The notes beneath the pieces were generated by a model. The model worked only from the letters and a program-made list of their open reading frames with translations. It searched no databases and was not told the DNA's origin. A program made the position numbers and the translations under genes. From Aminobacter sp. J41 (lineage in GTDB: Bacteria; Pseudomonadota; Alphaproteobacteria; Rhizobiales; Rhizobiaceae), in assembly GCF_000526635.1 (NCBI RefSeq), contig NZ_JAGL01000006.1:40960-104959 (forward strand): 64,000 nt of DNA, written 5' to 3'. This document shows, one piece after another, positions 52,765 through 61,348 of this stretch (the stretch's first letter is position 1; every line of letters starts with the position of its first letter).

Positions 52765-53688
52765 ATGGCCTATCTGGACAACATCGCCGTCTTCGTGCGG
52801 GTGGTCGAGCTTGGCAATCTCTCGGCTGCCGGGCGGGACCTGCGCATTTCCCCCGCTGTTGCTTCCAACCGCATCAAGGAGCTGGAAAAGTACCTCGGTG
52901 TGCGCCTGTTCAACCGCACAACGCGTCAGCTTTCACCGACCGAGCACGGCCGTGTCTTTTACGAAGGCGCGCGCAAAGTACTGGATGCCGTGGCCGAAGC
53001 CGATGCGGCGGTGACCGCTCTTTCAGGCCAGCCGCGCGGCACGATCCGCGTCACCGCTCCGCTTGGCATCGGCCGCCGGCTGATCGCGTCCGGCATTCCG
53101 GAATTCCACGACCGTTATCCCGACATCGAGGTGCGACTGCGCCTTTCCGACCGTCATGTCGACATCATGAAGGAAGGCATCGACGTCGCCTTCCGTCTTG
53201 GACACCTGGAGGATTCCAGCCTCAGGATGCGCGGGATCATGGACTGCGAGCGCGTGCTGGCCGCGGCTCCGTCCTATCTGGAGCGCCGGGGCGAGCCGAA
53301 GACGCCGCAGGACCTCGTCAATGACAGGCACGACTGCCTTCTACTGCGCTTTCCGGGCGCGCAGGAGTTCGTGTGGACACTCAAGACGCCGGAAGGCCCG
53401 CGAAGGGTCGAGGTCCGCGGGCCGTTTGATTCAGATGATGGTGACGTGATTACCGGCTGGGCGCTCGCGGGTCGCGGGATCATCAACAAGCCGCGCTTCG
53501 ACATCGAGCCATTCCTGCGGGATGGCAGGCTGAAAATCGTCCTGCCGGACAATCCGCCGCCGCCGGTGCAGCTTGCCGCAGTTTTCCCGCATAAGAAGTT
53601 TCAGGATCCCAAGGTCCGCCTGCTGCTCGACTTCATGGCGGAGCGTTGCCAGCGAATGATCCGCGAGATCCTGTCCGGCAAGGCCTAG
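52765..53688 (+). CDS. LysR-family transcription regulator
   Basis: Regulator of 307 residues. The N-terminal helix-turn-helix is in LGNLSAAGRDLRISPAVASN (residues 16-35), followed by the linker and LYSR-type effector domain (RGTIRVTAPLGIGRRLIASG). The sub-type resembles DsdC/GcvA-like relatives with an EFHDRYPDIEVRLRLSD segment. It is divergent from puuD across 146 bases and lies among purine genes, so it probably controls some of them, with a purine intermediate as ligand. Its stop overlaps the stop of the tiny convergent membrane peptide gene. Confidence 0.9.
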   Translation: MAYLDNIAVFVRVVELGNLSAAGRDLRISPAVASNRIKELEKYLGVRLFNRTTRQLSPTEHGRVFYEGARKVLDAVAEADAAVTALSGQPRGTIRVTAPLGIGRRLIASGIPEFHDRYPDIEVRLRLSDRHVDIMKEGIDVAFRLGHLEDSSLRMRGIMDCERVLAAAPSYLERRGEPKTPQDLVNDRHDCLLLRFPGAQEFVWTLKTPEGPRRVEVRGPFDSDDGDVITGWALAGRGIINKPRFDIEPFLRDGRLKIVLPDNPPPPVQLAAVFPHKKFQDPKVRLLLDFMAERCQRMIREILSGKA

Positions 53689-53759
53689 CCGATGCCAAGG
53701 AACGACAGGATGGCAACGACGATGACCACCAGGCCGACGATATAGATGATGCTGTTCAT
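53685..53759 (-). CDS. 24-residue membrane peptide
   Basis: A tiny gene encoding MNSIIYIVGLVVIVVAILSF and four more residues (LGIG), almost wholly one membrane-spanning segment. GAGGGAAG lies six bases before the ATG. Peptides of this look recur in rhizobial genomes as far as I recall; the function is unknown. Its ribosome binding site is part of a nested hairpin (53767-53802). Its stop overlaps the LysR stop on the other strand. It lies 68 bases downstream of xdhC on the same strand and could be the last cistron of the uraH-xdhABC operon. Confidence 0.6.
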   Translation of the reverse strand: MNSIIYIVGLVVIVVAILSFLGIG

Positions 53760-53766
53760 GGTACTT

Positions 53767-53802
53767 CCCTCAGTTTGTTTCGTGAAAGAAACACCCTGAG
53801 GG
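53767..53802 (-). promoter_or_regulatory. Hairpin sequestering the ribosome binding site
   Basis: Nested perfect arms CCCTCAG/CTGAGGG (7 bp) and GTTTC/GAAAC (5 bp), separated by a symmetric 3x3 internal loop, with a 6-base apical loop. Read on the minus strand, the 3' arm is CTGAGGG, which contains the Shine-Dalgarno sequence of the 24-residue gene. The stem would block initiation until opened, as in RNA thermometers. Confidence 0.6.
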
Positions 53803-53826
53803 GTAAAACGGTTCCGCCGGGCTTCT

Positions 53827-54651
53827 TCAGCCTCTTGAGGGAAGGTAGCGCAGGAGCTCGGCCGTCACCAGCGCGGCAATGACGGCGGGCCGCTTGTCCT
53901 TCACCTCGGTGCCGCCGATCGGGCAGATCAGCCTGCTGAACCTCTCTTCGGTTCCGCCCGCCTCGCGAAGATACCAGCTGCGGAAGGTCGCCTTCTTCGT
54001 CTTCGAACCGATCATGCCGACATAAGCAGCATCGCCGCGCGCCAGCGCCTCGGCGACGATCAGAAAATCCAGCGAATGGTCGTGGGTGAGCACCACGAAG
54101 GCCGAGTCCGGCCGCGCGTCGCGCACGACCTCTTCCGGCACCGCGGTTCCGATGGTCCTGATGCCTTCGGGGACACCCTCAAGTTCCTCCGGCCGCGTCT
54201 CCACCAGCGTCGTCGTCAGCGGCAGGAGGGACAGGGCATTGGCAAGCGCATGCCCGACATGCCCGCCGCCGAACAGAAAGACATTCGGCTGGGTCTCCTC
54301 CTCGACCGCGATGCGGGCGGGAAACGTCTGCCTGAGTTCGTCATCAACCAGCGCAAGGTCGATCGTCACCCGCCCGCCGCAGCACTGGCCGATCTCCGGG
54401 CCGAGCGGAACGTCGAGCTTCGCCGTACCGATCCTCTGAGCGATCATCTCACGGGCGCGGGCGACCGCCATGAATTCGAGCTGGCCGCCGCCGATGGTGC
54501 CAAAGATGCCGGTCGGCGAGACCAGCATCCAGGTAGCCACCTCGCGCGGCGTCGAGCCTTTCGCCTCGCTGATCTCGACCAGCGCGAGGCCGGGCGACGC
54601 GGCAAGGAAGTCGTGAAGCTGTCGCGCCTGCGGGGTCATGCCCTGCGCCAC
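53827..54651 (-). CDS. xdhC: Xanthine dehydrogenase accessory protein XdhC
   Basis: Protein of 274 residues needed to insert the sulfurated molybdenum cofactor into xanthine dehydrogenase. ALVEISEAKGSTPREVATWM near the N terminus and the Rossmann-like VFLFGGGHVGHALANAL near 126 are typical; CCGGRVTIDLALV supplies conserved cysteines. It follows xdhB by four bases and is in the uraH-xdhABC operon. It is not part of the mature enzyme. Confidence 0.93.
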   Translation of the reverse strand: MAQGMTPQARQLHDFLAASPGLALVEISEAKGSTPREVATWMLVSPTGIFGTIGGGQLEFMAVARAREMIAQRIGTAKLDVPLGPEIGQCCGGRVTIDLALVDDELRQTFPARIAVEEETQPNVFLFGGGHVGHALANALSLLPLTTTLVETRPEELEGVPEGIRTIGTAVPEEVVRDARPDSAFVVLTHDHSLDFLIVAEALARGDAAYVGMIGSKTKKATFRSWYLREAGGTEERFSRLICPIGGTEVKDKRPAVIAALVTAELLRYLPSRG

Positions 54652-54655
54652 CGTT

Positions 54656-57013
54656 CTATCGTCCGGACTCGGCCTTCAGCCGCTCGATCGCCATCAGCAC
54701 GCGCTCCGGCGTCGCCGGCGCATCGAGCCGCGGGCAGATCTTGTGATCCGCGACGCTCGCCACCGCGTCCGACAGCGCGTGCAGTACCGAAATGCCGAGC
54801 GGCAGCGGCGGCTCGCCGACCGCCTTCGAGCGGTGGATCGTCGGCTCGTAAGCCTGCGACCAGTCGGTCAGCGCCACATTGAAAATCTTTGGGCGGTCGG
54901 AGGCGAGCGGGATCTTGTAAGTCGAAGGCGCGTGCGTGCGCAGCCGGCCCTTCTCGTCCCAGACCAGTTCTTCCGTGGTCAGCCAGCCGGCGCCCTGGAT
55001 GAAGCCCCCCTCGACCTGTCCTTGGTCGATCGCCGGGTTCAGCGAGCGGCCGACGTCGTGCAGGATATCGGTGCGTTCCAGAACGTACTCGCCGGTCAGC
55101 GTGTCGACCGACACTTCCGAGCATGCCGCGCCATAGGCGAAGTAGTAGAAGGCGTGGCCCTTGCCGGCTGAGCGGTCCCAGTGGATCTTCGGCGTCTTGT
55201 AGAAGCCCGCCGCCGACAGCTGCACACGCGCGACATAGGCCTGGCGCACGATCTCGTTGAACGGGATCTCTTGGTTGCCGACCCGAACGCGGTTTGGCAG
55301 GAACACGACCTGTTCCTTCGGCACGCCGTACTTTTCCGCCGCAAAATCGATCAGCCGCTTCTTGATCTGCCGCGCTGCGTCCTGCGCCGCCATGCCGTTG
55401 AGGTCGGCGCCCGATGAGGCCGCCGTCGGCGAGGTGTTCGGCACCTTGCCAGTCGTGGTGGCGGTGATGCGCACCCGGTCGAGGTCGATCTGCAGTTCCT
55501 CGGCCACCACTTGCGCCACCTTGAGATGCAGCCCTTGCCCCATCTCGGTGCCGCCGTGGTTCATGTGCACCGAACCGTCGGCATAGATATGCACCAGCGC
55601 ACCGGCCTGGTTGGACTCGGTCTTGGTGAACGAGATGCCGAACTTGACCGGCGTCAGCGCAATGCCGCGCTTGATGACGCGGCTGTTGGCATTGAACGCG
55701 GCGATCTCGCGGCGGCGGCCAGCATAGTCGGCGCGTTCCTCCAGCTCGGCGACGATCTGCTGGATGATGCAGTCCTCAACCTTCTGGTGATAGGGCGTGA
55801 GGTTGCGCCCGCCGTCGCTGCCCATTGGGTCGTAGAAGTTGAGCTTGCGGATCTCGAGCGGATCCTTGCCGACCGCAAACGCCACTTCCTCGATCACGCG
55901 CTCGGCACCCACCATGCCCTGCGGGCCGCCGAAGCCGCGAAAGGCTGTGTTGGAGACGGTGTTGGTCTTCAAGAGCGCCGACTTCGCATGCACATGCGGG
56001 AAGAAATAGGCGTTGTCGCAGTGAAACAGGGCGCGGTCGCCCACCGGGCCCGACAGGTCGGCCGAGAAGCCGGCCCTGAGCGCAAAGATGTAGTCGACGC
56101 CGAGGATGCGGCCTTCCTCGTCGAAGCCGACCTCATAGTCGATGGCGAAGTCGTGCCGCTTGCCGGTCGCGGCCATGTCCTCATCGCGGTCGAGGCGAAT
56201 TTTCACCGGCCGGCCGAGCTTCTTGGCCGCGATTGCCGCCAGCACCGCCCACTGGTTCGCCTGCGTTTCCTTGCCGCCGAAGCCGCCGCCCATGCGCCGT
56301 ACCTCGACAGTGACGGCATGCGAGGCAATGCCCAGCGCATGCGCCACCATGTGCTGTGTTTCGCTTGGCCCCTGTGTCGAGCAGTAGACCGTCACCTCGT
56401 CATCCTCGCCGGGGACGGCCATCGACACCTGCCCCTCGAGGTAGAAATGATCCTGCCCGCCAAGCAGCATCCGACCCTTCACCCGCCGCGGCGCCTGCGC
56501 AATCGCCTCTGTCGCCTCGCCGCGCTTCAGCGTCAGCGGCGGAAACACCTGCGGGTGGCTGTCGAAGTCGAGGTCCCTGATGTCGAAGACGCCCGGCAGC
56601 TCCTCGTACTCGACCTTGGCGAGCCGCGCGGCGCGGCGTGCCTGCGCGCGCGTTTCGGCGATCACGCAGAAGATCGGCTGGCCGTGGAACTCGACCTTGC
56701 CGTCGGCAAGGATCGGATCGTCGTTCATGCCGGACGGCGAGATGTCGTTAGTGCCCGGAATGTCCTTCGCGGTCAGCACAGCGACCACGCCCGGCGCGCT
56801 CCGCACCGCCGAAAGGTCCATCGACTTGATGATGCCATGCGCGACGCCGGCAAGCCCCAGCCCCGCATGTAGCGTGCCCGCCGGCTCCGGCATGTCGTCG
56901 ATGTAGATGGCGGTGCCGGAAACATGCTTGTGCGCGGAATCGTGCCGCTCGGGCGCATGGACGCCGCCCTTGATGCGGGTCGCCTTGAGGTCCTGGACTG
57001 GATGATTGCCCAT
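54656..57013 (-). CDS. xdhB: Xanthine dehydrogenase, molybdopterin subunit
   Basis: Large subunit of 785 residues carrying the molybdenum site. GGGFGGKETQANQWAVLAAI binds the cofactor, FRGFGGPQGMVGAERVIEE and GGTEMGQGLHLKVAQVVAEE line the active site, and VGEPPLPLGISVLHALSDAV contains the catalytic Glu. It hydroxylates hypoxanthine and xanthine to urate. I chose the ATG at 57013, one base after the xdhA stop; the longer frame overlaps xdhA by almost 200 bases. It pairs with XdhA, a common two-subunit form. Confidence 0.95.
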   Translation of the reverse strand: MGNHPVQDLKATRIKGGVHAPERHDSAHKHVSGTAIYIDDMPEPAGTLHAGLGLAGVAHGIIKSMDLSAVRSAPGVVAVLTAKDIPGTNDISPSGMNDDPILADGKVEFHGQPIFCVIAETRAQARRAARLAKVEYEELPGVFDIRDLDFDSHPQVFPPLTLKRGEATEAIAQAPRRVKGRMLLGGQDHFYLEGQVSMAVPGEDDEVTVYCSTQGPSETQHMVAHALGIASHAVTVEVRRMGGGFGGKETQANQWAVLAAIAAKKLGRPVKIRLDRDEDMAATGKRHDFAIDYEVGFDEEGRILGVDYIFALRAGFSADLSGPVGDRALFHCDNAYFFPHVHAKSALLKTNTVSNTAFRGFGGPQGMVGAERVIEEVAFAVGKDPLEIRKLNFYDPMGSDGGRNLTPYHQKVEDCIIQQIVAELEERADYAGRRREIAAFNANSRVIKRGIALTPVKFGISFTKTESNQAGALVHIYADGSVHMNHGGTEMGQGLHLKVAQVVAEELQIDLDRVRITATTTGKVPNTSPTAASSGADLNGMAAQDAARQIKKRLIDFAAEKYGVPKEQVVFLPNRVRVGNQEIPFNEIVRQAYVARVQLSAAGFYKTPKIHWDRSAGKGHAFYYFAYGAACSEVSVDTLTGEYVLERTDILHDVGRSLNPAIDQGQVEGGFIQGAGWLTTEELVWDEKGRLRTHAPSTYKIPLASDRPKIFNVALTDWSQAYEPTIHRSKAVGEPPLPLGISVLHALSDAVASVADHKICPRLDAPATPERVLMAIERLKAESGR

Positions 57014-57014
57014 C

Positions 57015-58490
57015 TCACGCCTCCTCGTAGCGCTTGACCCTGAACGGCTTCGCCGCACTGGTGGTTTCGAGATAGAACCGCAACAGCAGGTTTTTCGCTG
57101 CCAGCAGGCGGTACTCCGCCGTCGCGCGCATGTCGGTGAGCGGCGTGTAGTCGGTCGCATATGCCGCCTGCGCCGCCACGATCGTTTCCTCGGTCCACGG
57201 CTGGCCAATCAGCGCCTGCTCCACCGCCCTTGCCCGCTTCGGCGTCGCGGCCATGCCGCCATAGGCAATCCGTGCGGCGGCCACCCTGCCCTCGCGCACC
57301 TGCACATTGAAGGCGCCCAGCGCTGCCGTGATGTCCTCGTCGCGGCGCTTGGAGATCTTGTGGACGGCAAAATGCGCGTCTGGCGCCGGAAGCGGCACAT
57401 GGACCGACTCCACGAACTCGCCGGGAGCCCGGTCCTGCTTGCCATAGGCGATGAAGAAATCTTCGAGCGGGATGCAGCGGCGGACATTCCCGTGCCGCAG
57501 CGTGACCGATGCGCCTAGTGCGATCAGCGGCGGCGGCGTATCGCCGATCGGGGAACCATTGGCGATATTGCCGCCGATCGTGCCCATGTTGCGCACCTGC
57601 TCGCCACCGATGCGGTCGACCAGCGCGCCCAGCGCCGGGACGCGAGCCGCCAGGAAATCTCGCGCCTGCGTATAGCTGACACCGGCGCCGATGCGGATGC
57701 CGTCCTGGTGTTCGGTGATGGTCTGTAGCTCCTCCAGCCCGCCGATGAAGATGACCGGCGAGATGTCGCGCATTTGCTTGGTCACCGACAGGCCAACGTC
57801 GGTTGATCCCGCGACGACAGTCGCCGCCGGCTCGGCGGCGTAGATCTCGGCGAAATCGTCGACCGAAGCCGGAACGATCAGCCGGTTCTTGCCCGACCCA
57901 ATCTCGACGCGCGCGCCATCCTTGAGCGCGGCAAGCCGGGCGGCAATGTCCGTTCGCTCCTTCGCCAGCAGATCGCGACCAGCCTCGCCATAGGACGAGA
58001 TCGCGCGGGCCGCGCGCATGATCGACTCGTATCCAGTGCAGCGGCAGAGATTGCCCTGCAGCGCCTTCTCGATCCGCGCATCAGACGGGCTCGGCTCTCG
58101 CATCCACAGCACATAGAGCGACATGACGAAGCCCGGCGTGCAGAAGCCGCACTGCGAGCCATGAAAATCGACCAGCGCCTGCTGCACCGGATGCAGCCCG
58201 CCATTCTCGCCGCGAAGGTGCTCGACCGTCACGACGTGGCAGCCATCGAGCGAGCCGAGGAAGCGGATGCAGGCGTTGACGGATTCATAGACGAGCTCAC
58301 CGCCCGTCAGCCGGCCGACCAGCACCGTGCAGGCGCCGCAATCGCCCTCAGCGCAGCCTTCCTTGCTGCCACGCAGCGACCGGCGCAGGCGCAGGAAGTC
58401 GAGCAGCAGTTCGTCCGGCTTGACGTCCGGGAGCGTGACCGTCTCGCCGTTGAGGATGAAGCGGATTTCGCGGCGAACCGGCTGGGCCAT
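57015..58490 (-). CDS. xdhA: Xanthine dehydrogenase, FeS/FAD subunit
   Basis: Subunit of 491 residues. The N-terminal plant-type [2Fe-2S] domain has EGCAEGDCGACTVLVG (near residues 44-59), the second [2Fe-2S] domain has QCGFCTPGFVMSLY and NLCRCTGYESI, and the FAD domain begins at ATVVAGSTDVGLSV and continues with GTIGGNIANGSPIGD. It passes electrons from molybdenum to NAD+. Its start is two bases downstream of the uraH stop, so the genes form one operon. Confidence 0.95.
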   Translation of the reverse strand: MAQPVRREIRFILNGETVTLPDVKPDELLLDFLRLRRSLRGSKEGCAEGDCGACTVLVGRLTGGELVYESVNACIRFLGSLDGCHVVTVEHLRGENGGLHPVQQALVDFHGSQCGFCTPGFVMSLYVLWMREPSPSDARIEKALQGNLCRCTGYESIMRAARAISSYGEAGRDLLAKERTDIAARLAALKDGARVEIGSGKNRLIVPASVDDFAEIYAAEPAATVVAGSTDVGLSVTKQMRDISPVIFIGGLEELQTITEHQDGIRIGAGVSYTQARDFLAARVPALGALVDRIGGEQVRNMGTIGGNIANGSPIGDTPPPLIALGASVTLRHGNVRRCIPLEDFFIAYGKQDRAPGEFVESVHVPLPAPDAHFAVHKISKRRDEDITAALGAFNVQVREGRVAAARIAYGGMAATPKRARAVEQALIGQPWTEETIVAAQAAYATDYTPLTDMRATAEYRLLAAKNLLLRFYLETTSAAKPFRVKRYEEA

Positions 58491-58491
58491 C

Positions 58492-58857
58492 TCAGCTCCC
58501 CCTATAGGTCGAGTAGCCGAACGGCGAGATCAGCAGCGGGACATGATAGTGGGCCCGCTCGGCCATACCGAAGCGGATCGGTATCTCGTCGAGGAACAGC
58601 GGGTCAGGCAGCTTCGCGCCGCTCGCGCGCAGATAGTCGCCGGCGTGGAAGACGAGTTCGTAGACACCGGTCTGGAAGGCGTCACCCTCGAGCACAGGCG
58701 CATCGCAGCGGCCGTCATGGTTGGTGACAACGTCCTTCACCTTCTGCCGCGTCTCGCCCTCGATCCGGTAAAGCGTGATCTTCAGACCCGCCGCGGGCTT
58801 GCCCGAAGCGGTATCGAGAACGTGGGTTGTAAGCCTCCCGGCCCCTGCCTGCGCCAT
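58492..58857 (-). CDS. uraH: 5-hydroxyisourate hydrolase
   Basis: Transthyretin-like enzyme of 121 residues. [18 protein letters not shown] near the N terminus and the C-terminal signature YSTYRGS identify it; the family catalytic residues His (THVLD), Arg and the terminal YRGS are present. It opens 5-hydroxyisourate from the PuuD reaction to OHCU. I chose the ATG at 58857 (MAQAGAGR) because the longer frame would cross the divergent promoter region. It is the first gene of uraH-xdhABC. Confidence 0.94.
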   Translation of the reverse strand: MAQAGAGRLTTHVLDTASGKPAAGLKITLYRIEGETRQKVKDVVTNHDGRCDAPVLEGDAFQTGVYELVFHAGDYLRASGAKLPDPLFLDEIPIRFGMAERAHYHVPLLISPFGYSTYRGS

Positions 58858-58915
58858 AATTTTCTCCTGCCCCGCATCTTCCGGCGTTGGGATTGCCTTC
58901 GATCTTCGCAACCTA

Positions 58916-58930
58916 TTGCATCGGATGCAA
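58916..58930. promoter_or_regulatory. Perfect palindrome between divergent purine operons
   Basis: TTGCATC-G-GATGCAA, a perfect 7-1-7 inverted repeat near the middle of the 172-base region between uraH and puuE. It is a natural operator for joint control of uraH-xdhABC and puuE-allE-allA. A GntR-type or other dimeric regulator is likely. Confidence 0.65.
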
Positions 58931-59029
58931 ATGGCAGCGGCGAAAGCGCCAAAAAGACTTTCAAATTTTCCGATGGGAATGCGCCTGCATTTGTTCAATT
59001 ATCCTGCGGACAAACGAGGACTGAAGGTA

Positions 59030-60463
59030 ATGCGATATCCCAGAGACATGCGCGGCTACGGCCAGAACCCGCCGGACCCGAAGTGGCCGGGCGGCGCCCA
59101 TGTCGCGGTGCAGTTCGTGGTCAACTACGAGGAAGGCGGCGAGAACAATATCCTGCACGGCGACGCCGCGTCCGAGGCGTTCCTGTCGGAAGTGGTCGGC
59201 GCGGCGCCCTGGCCCGGCAAGCGCCATTGGAACATGGAGTCGATCTACGAATACGGTGCCCGCGCCGGCTTCTGGCGGCTGCATCGCATGTTCACGGAAG
59301 CCGAGGTTCCGGTCACGGTCTACGGCGTTGCCACAGCCCTTGCCCGCTCGCCCGACCAAGTCGCGGCGATGAAGGAAGCGGGCTGGGAAATCGCCAGCCA
59401 CGGCCTGCGCTGGATCGACTATCGCGATCACGACGAGGAATCCGAGCGCAATGACCTTCTCGAGGCCATCCGCCTCCACACGGAGGTGGTCGGCGAGCGC
59501 CCGCGCGGCATGTATCTCGGCCGCACCTCTGTCTGGACCGTGCGCCTGTCGGCGGCCGAAGGCGGTTTCGACTGGATCTCCGATACCTATGACGACGACC
59601 TGCCCTACTGGCTCGACCACGACGGTCACGGCAATCCGATCCCGCCGCAGCTGGTGATCCCCTACACGCTCGATGCCAACGACATGCGCTTTGCCACCTC
59701 GCAGGGCTTCAACTCCGGCGACCAGTTCTTCGCGTACCTCAAGGACACGTTCGACACGCTCTATGCCGAGGGCAAGGCGGGCCGGCCGGCGATGATGAGC
59801 ATCGGCCTGCACTGCCGCCTGATCGGCCGCCCCGGCCGCGCCGCGTCGCTCAAGCGCTTCATCGACTACGTGAAGAGCCACGACAAGGTGTGGCTGCCGA
59901 CGCGCGGGCAGATCGCCGCCCATTGGCGCGAGCATCATCCCTACAAGCCGCACCCGCTGCGCCCGAGCCGCATGTCGCGCGAAGAGTTCGTGGCAAAGTT
60001 CGGCGGCATCTTCGAGCACTCGGCCTGGATCGCCGAGCGCGCCTTCGACCTCGAGCTTGGCCCCGCGCACGATTCCGCCGGCGGCCTGCACAACGCGCTC
60101 GCGCGCATCTTCCGTTCGGCAAGCGAGGAGGAACGGCTCGGCGTCCTGCGCGCACATCCCGACCTTGCCGGCAAGCTGGCGCAGGCAAAGCGCCTGACGC
60201 CAGAATCAGCCAATGAGCAGGCCTCCGCCGGCCTCGACGCGCTGACCGATGAGGAGCGCGAGGCCTTCACGCGGCTGAACACGGCCTATGTCGAAAAATT
60301 CGGCTTCCCGTTCATCATCGCCGTCAAGGACAACACCAAGGCAAGCATCCTTGCCGCCTTCCAGACGCGCATCAACAACGACCGCGACACCGAGTTCGCT
60401 ACCGCCTGCAAGCAGGTGGAGCGCATTGCTGAGCTGCGGCTGAGAGACATCCTGCCAGCCTGA
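59030..60463 (+). CDS. puuE: Allantoinase PuuE fused to OHCU decarboxylase
   Basis: Bifunctional protein of 477 residues. Residues 1 to about 310 are a NodB-type polysaccharide-deacetylase fold allantoinase (VQFVVNYEEGGENNILHG, then EYGARAGFWRLHRMF). Residues from about 315 form OHCU decarboxylase, with FEHSAWIAERAF, VLRAHPDLAGKLA (catalytic His) and SANEQASAGLD (catalytic Glu). The fused enzymes act in sequence: OHCU is decarboxylated to (S)-allantoin, which is then hydrolysed to allantoate. I chose the ATG at 59030 with GAAGG just upstream; the longer frame overlaps uraH. Confidence 0.93.
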   Translation: MRYPRDMRGYGQNPPDPKWPGGAHVAVQFVVNYEEGGENNILHGDAASEAFLSEVVGAAPWPGKRHWNMESIYEYGARAGFWRLHRMFTEAEVPVTVYGVATALARSPDQVAAMKEAGWEIASHGLRWIDYRDHDEESERNDLLEAIRLHTEVVGERPRGMYLGRTSVWTVRLSAAEGGFDWISDTYDDDLPYWLDHDGHGNPIPPQLVIPYTLDANDMRFATSQGFNSGDQFFAYLKDTFDTLYAEGKAGRPAMMSIGLHCRLIGRPGRAASLKRFIDYVKSHDKVWLPTRGQIAAHWREHHPYKPHPLRPSRMSREEFVAKFGGIFEHSAWIAERAFDLELGPAHDSAGGLHNALARIFRSASEEERLGVLRAHPDLAGKLAQAKRLTPESANEQASAGLDALTDEEREAFTRLNTAYVEKFGFPFIIAVKDNTKASILAAFQTRINNDRDTEFATACKQVERIAELRLRDILPA

Positions 60464-60475
60464 GGGACGAGACAG

Positions 60476-61303
60476 ATGAGTGACAGAAGCTACTACGCCC
60501 CTCACGGCGGCCTGCCGCCCCAGACGGAGCTGCACACCGGCCGCGCGATCTTCACCGAAGCTTATGCGGTGATCCCAAAGGGCGTGATGAGCGACATCGT
60601 CACCAGCTACCTACCCTTCTGGGACAAGACCCGGCTCTGGATCATCTCGCGCCCTCTCTCCGGCTTCGCGGAGACCTTCTCGCAATACATCATGGAAGTG
60701 GCTCCCGGCGGCGGCAGCGACCAGCCTGAACCCGACGCGGATGCCGAGGGCGTCCTGTTTGTGGTCGAGGGCGAGATCACCGTTACGCTCGACGGCGAAA
60801 AGCACGCGCTCATCCCCGGCGGCTATGCCTATCTGCCGCCTGCAAGCGGCTGGGCGCTCCGCAACGAACGCTCTGAGACCGCGCGCTTCCACTGGATCCG
60901 CAAGGCCTACGACTTCGTCGAGGGGCTGGACGTCCCGGACCCGCTGTTTCTGAACGAGAAGGATATTGCGCCTTCCATCATGCCCGACACCAACGGTGCC
61001 TGGGCAACGACACGCTTCGTCGATCCAGCAGATCTTCGCCACGACATGCATGTGACCATCGTCACCTTCGAGCCAGGCGGCGTCATCCCGTTCGAGGAAA
61101 CGCATGTGATGGAGCACGGCCTCTACGTGCTGGAGGGCAAGGCGGTCTACAAGCTCAACCGCGACTGGGTCGAGGTCGAGGCTGGCGACTTCATGTGGCT
61201 GCGCGCCTTCTGCCCGCAGGCCTGCTACGCGGGCGGTCCGGGAAAATTCCGCTACCTCCTCTACAAGGACGTCAACCGCCACGCCAAGCTGGCGTTCAGG
61301 TAG
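60476..61303 (+). CDS. allE: (S)-ureidoglycine aminohydrolase
   Basis: Bicupin enzyme of 275 residues. PGGGSDQPEPDADAEGVLFV and FEPGGVIPFEETHVMEHGLY are the two cupin regions; the second holds the metal-binding Glu, His and further His ligands. It removes ammonia from (S)-ureidoglycine to give (S)-ureidoglycolate, fixing stereochemistry. GAGGGACGAGAC precedes the ATG. It is 12 bases after puuE and 45 before allA. Its substrate normally comes from allantoate amidohydrolase, whose gene is not in this window. Confidence 0.92.
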   Translation: MSDRSYYAPHGGLPPQTELHTGRAIFTEAYAVIPKGVMSDIVTSYLPFWDKTRLWIISRPLSGFAETFSQYIMEVAPGGGSDQPEPDADAEGVLFVVEGEITVTLDGEKHALIPGGYAYLPPASGWALRNERSETARFHWIRKAYDFVEGLDVPDPLFLNEKDIAPSIMPDTNGAWATTRFVDPADLRHDMHVTIVTFEPGGVIPFEETHVMEHGLYVLEGKAVYKLNRDWVEVEAGDFMWLRAFCPQACYAGGPGKFRYLLYKDVNRHAKLAFR

Positions 61304-61348
61304 GATGGTTGGTGGGGATATCGCCATCTCAACGTGCAGGACGTCCGC

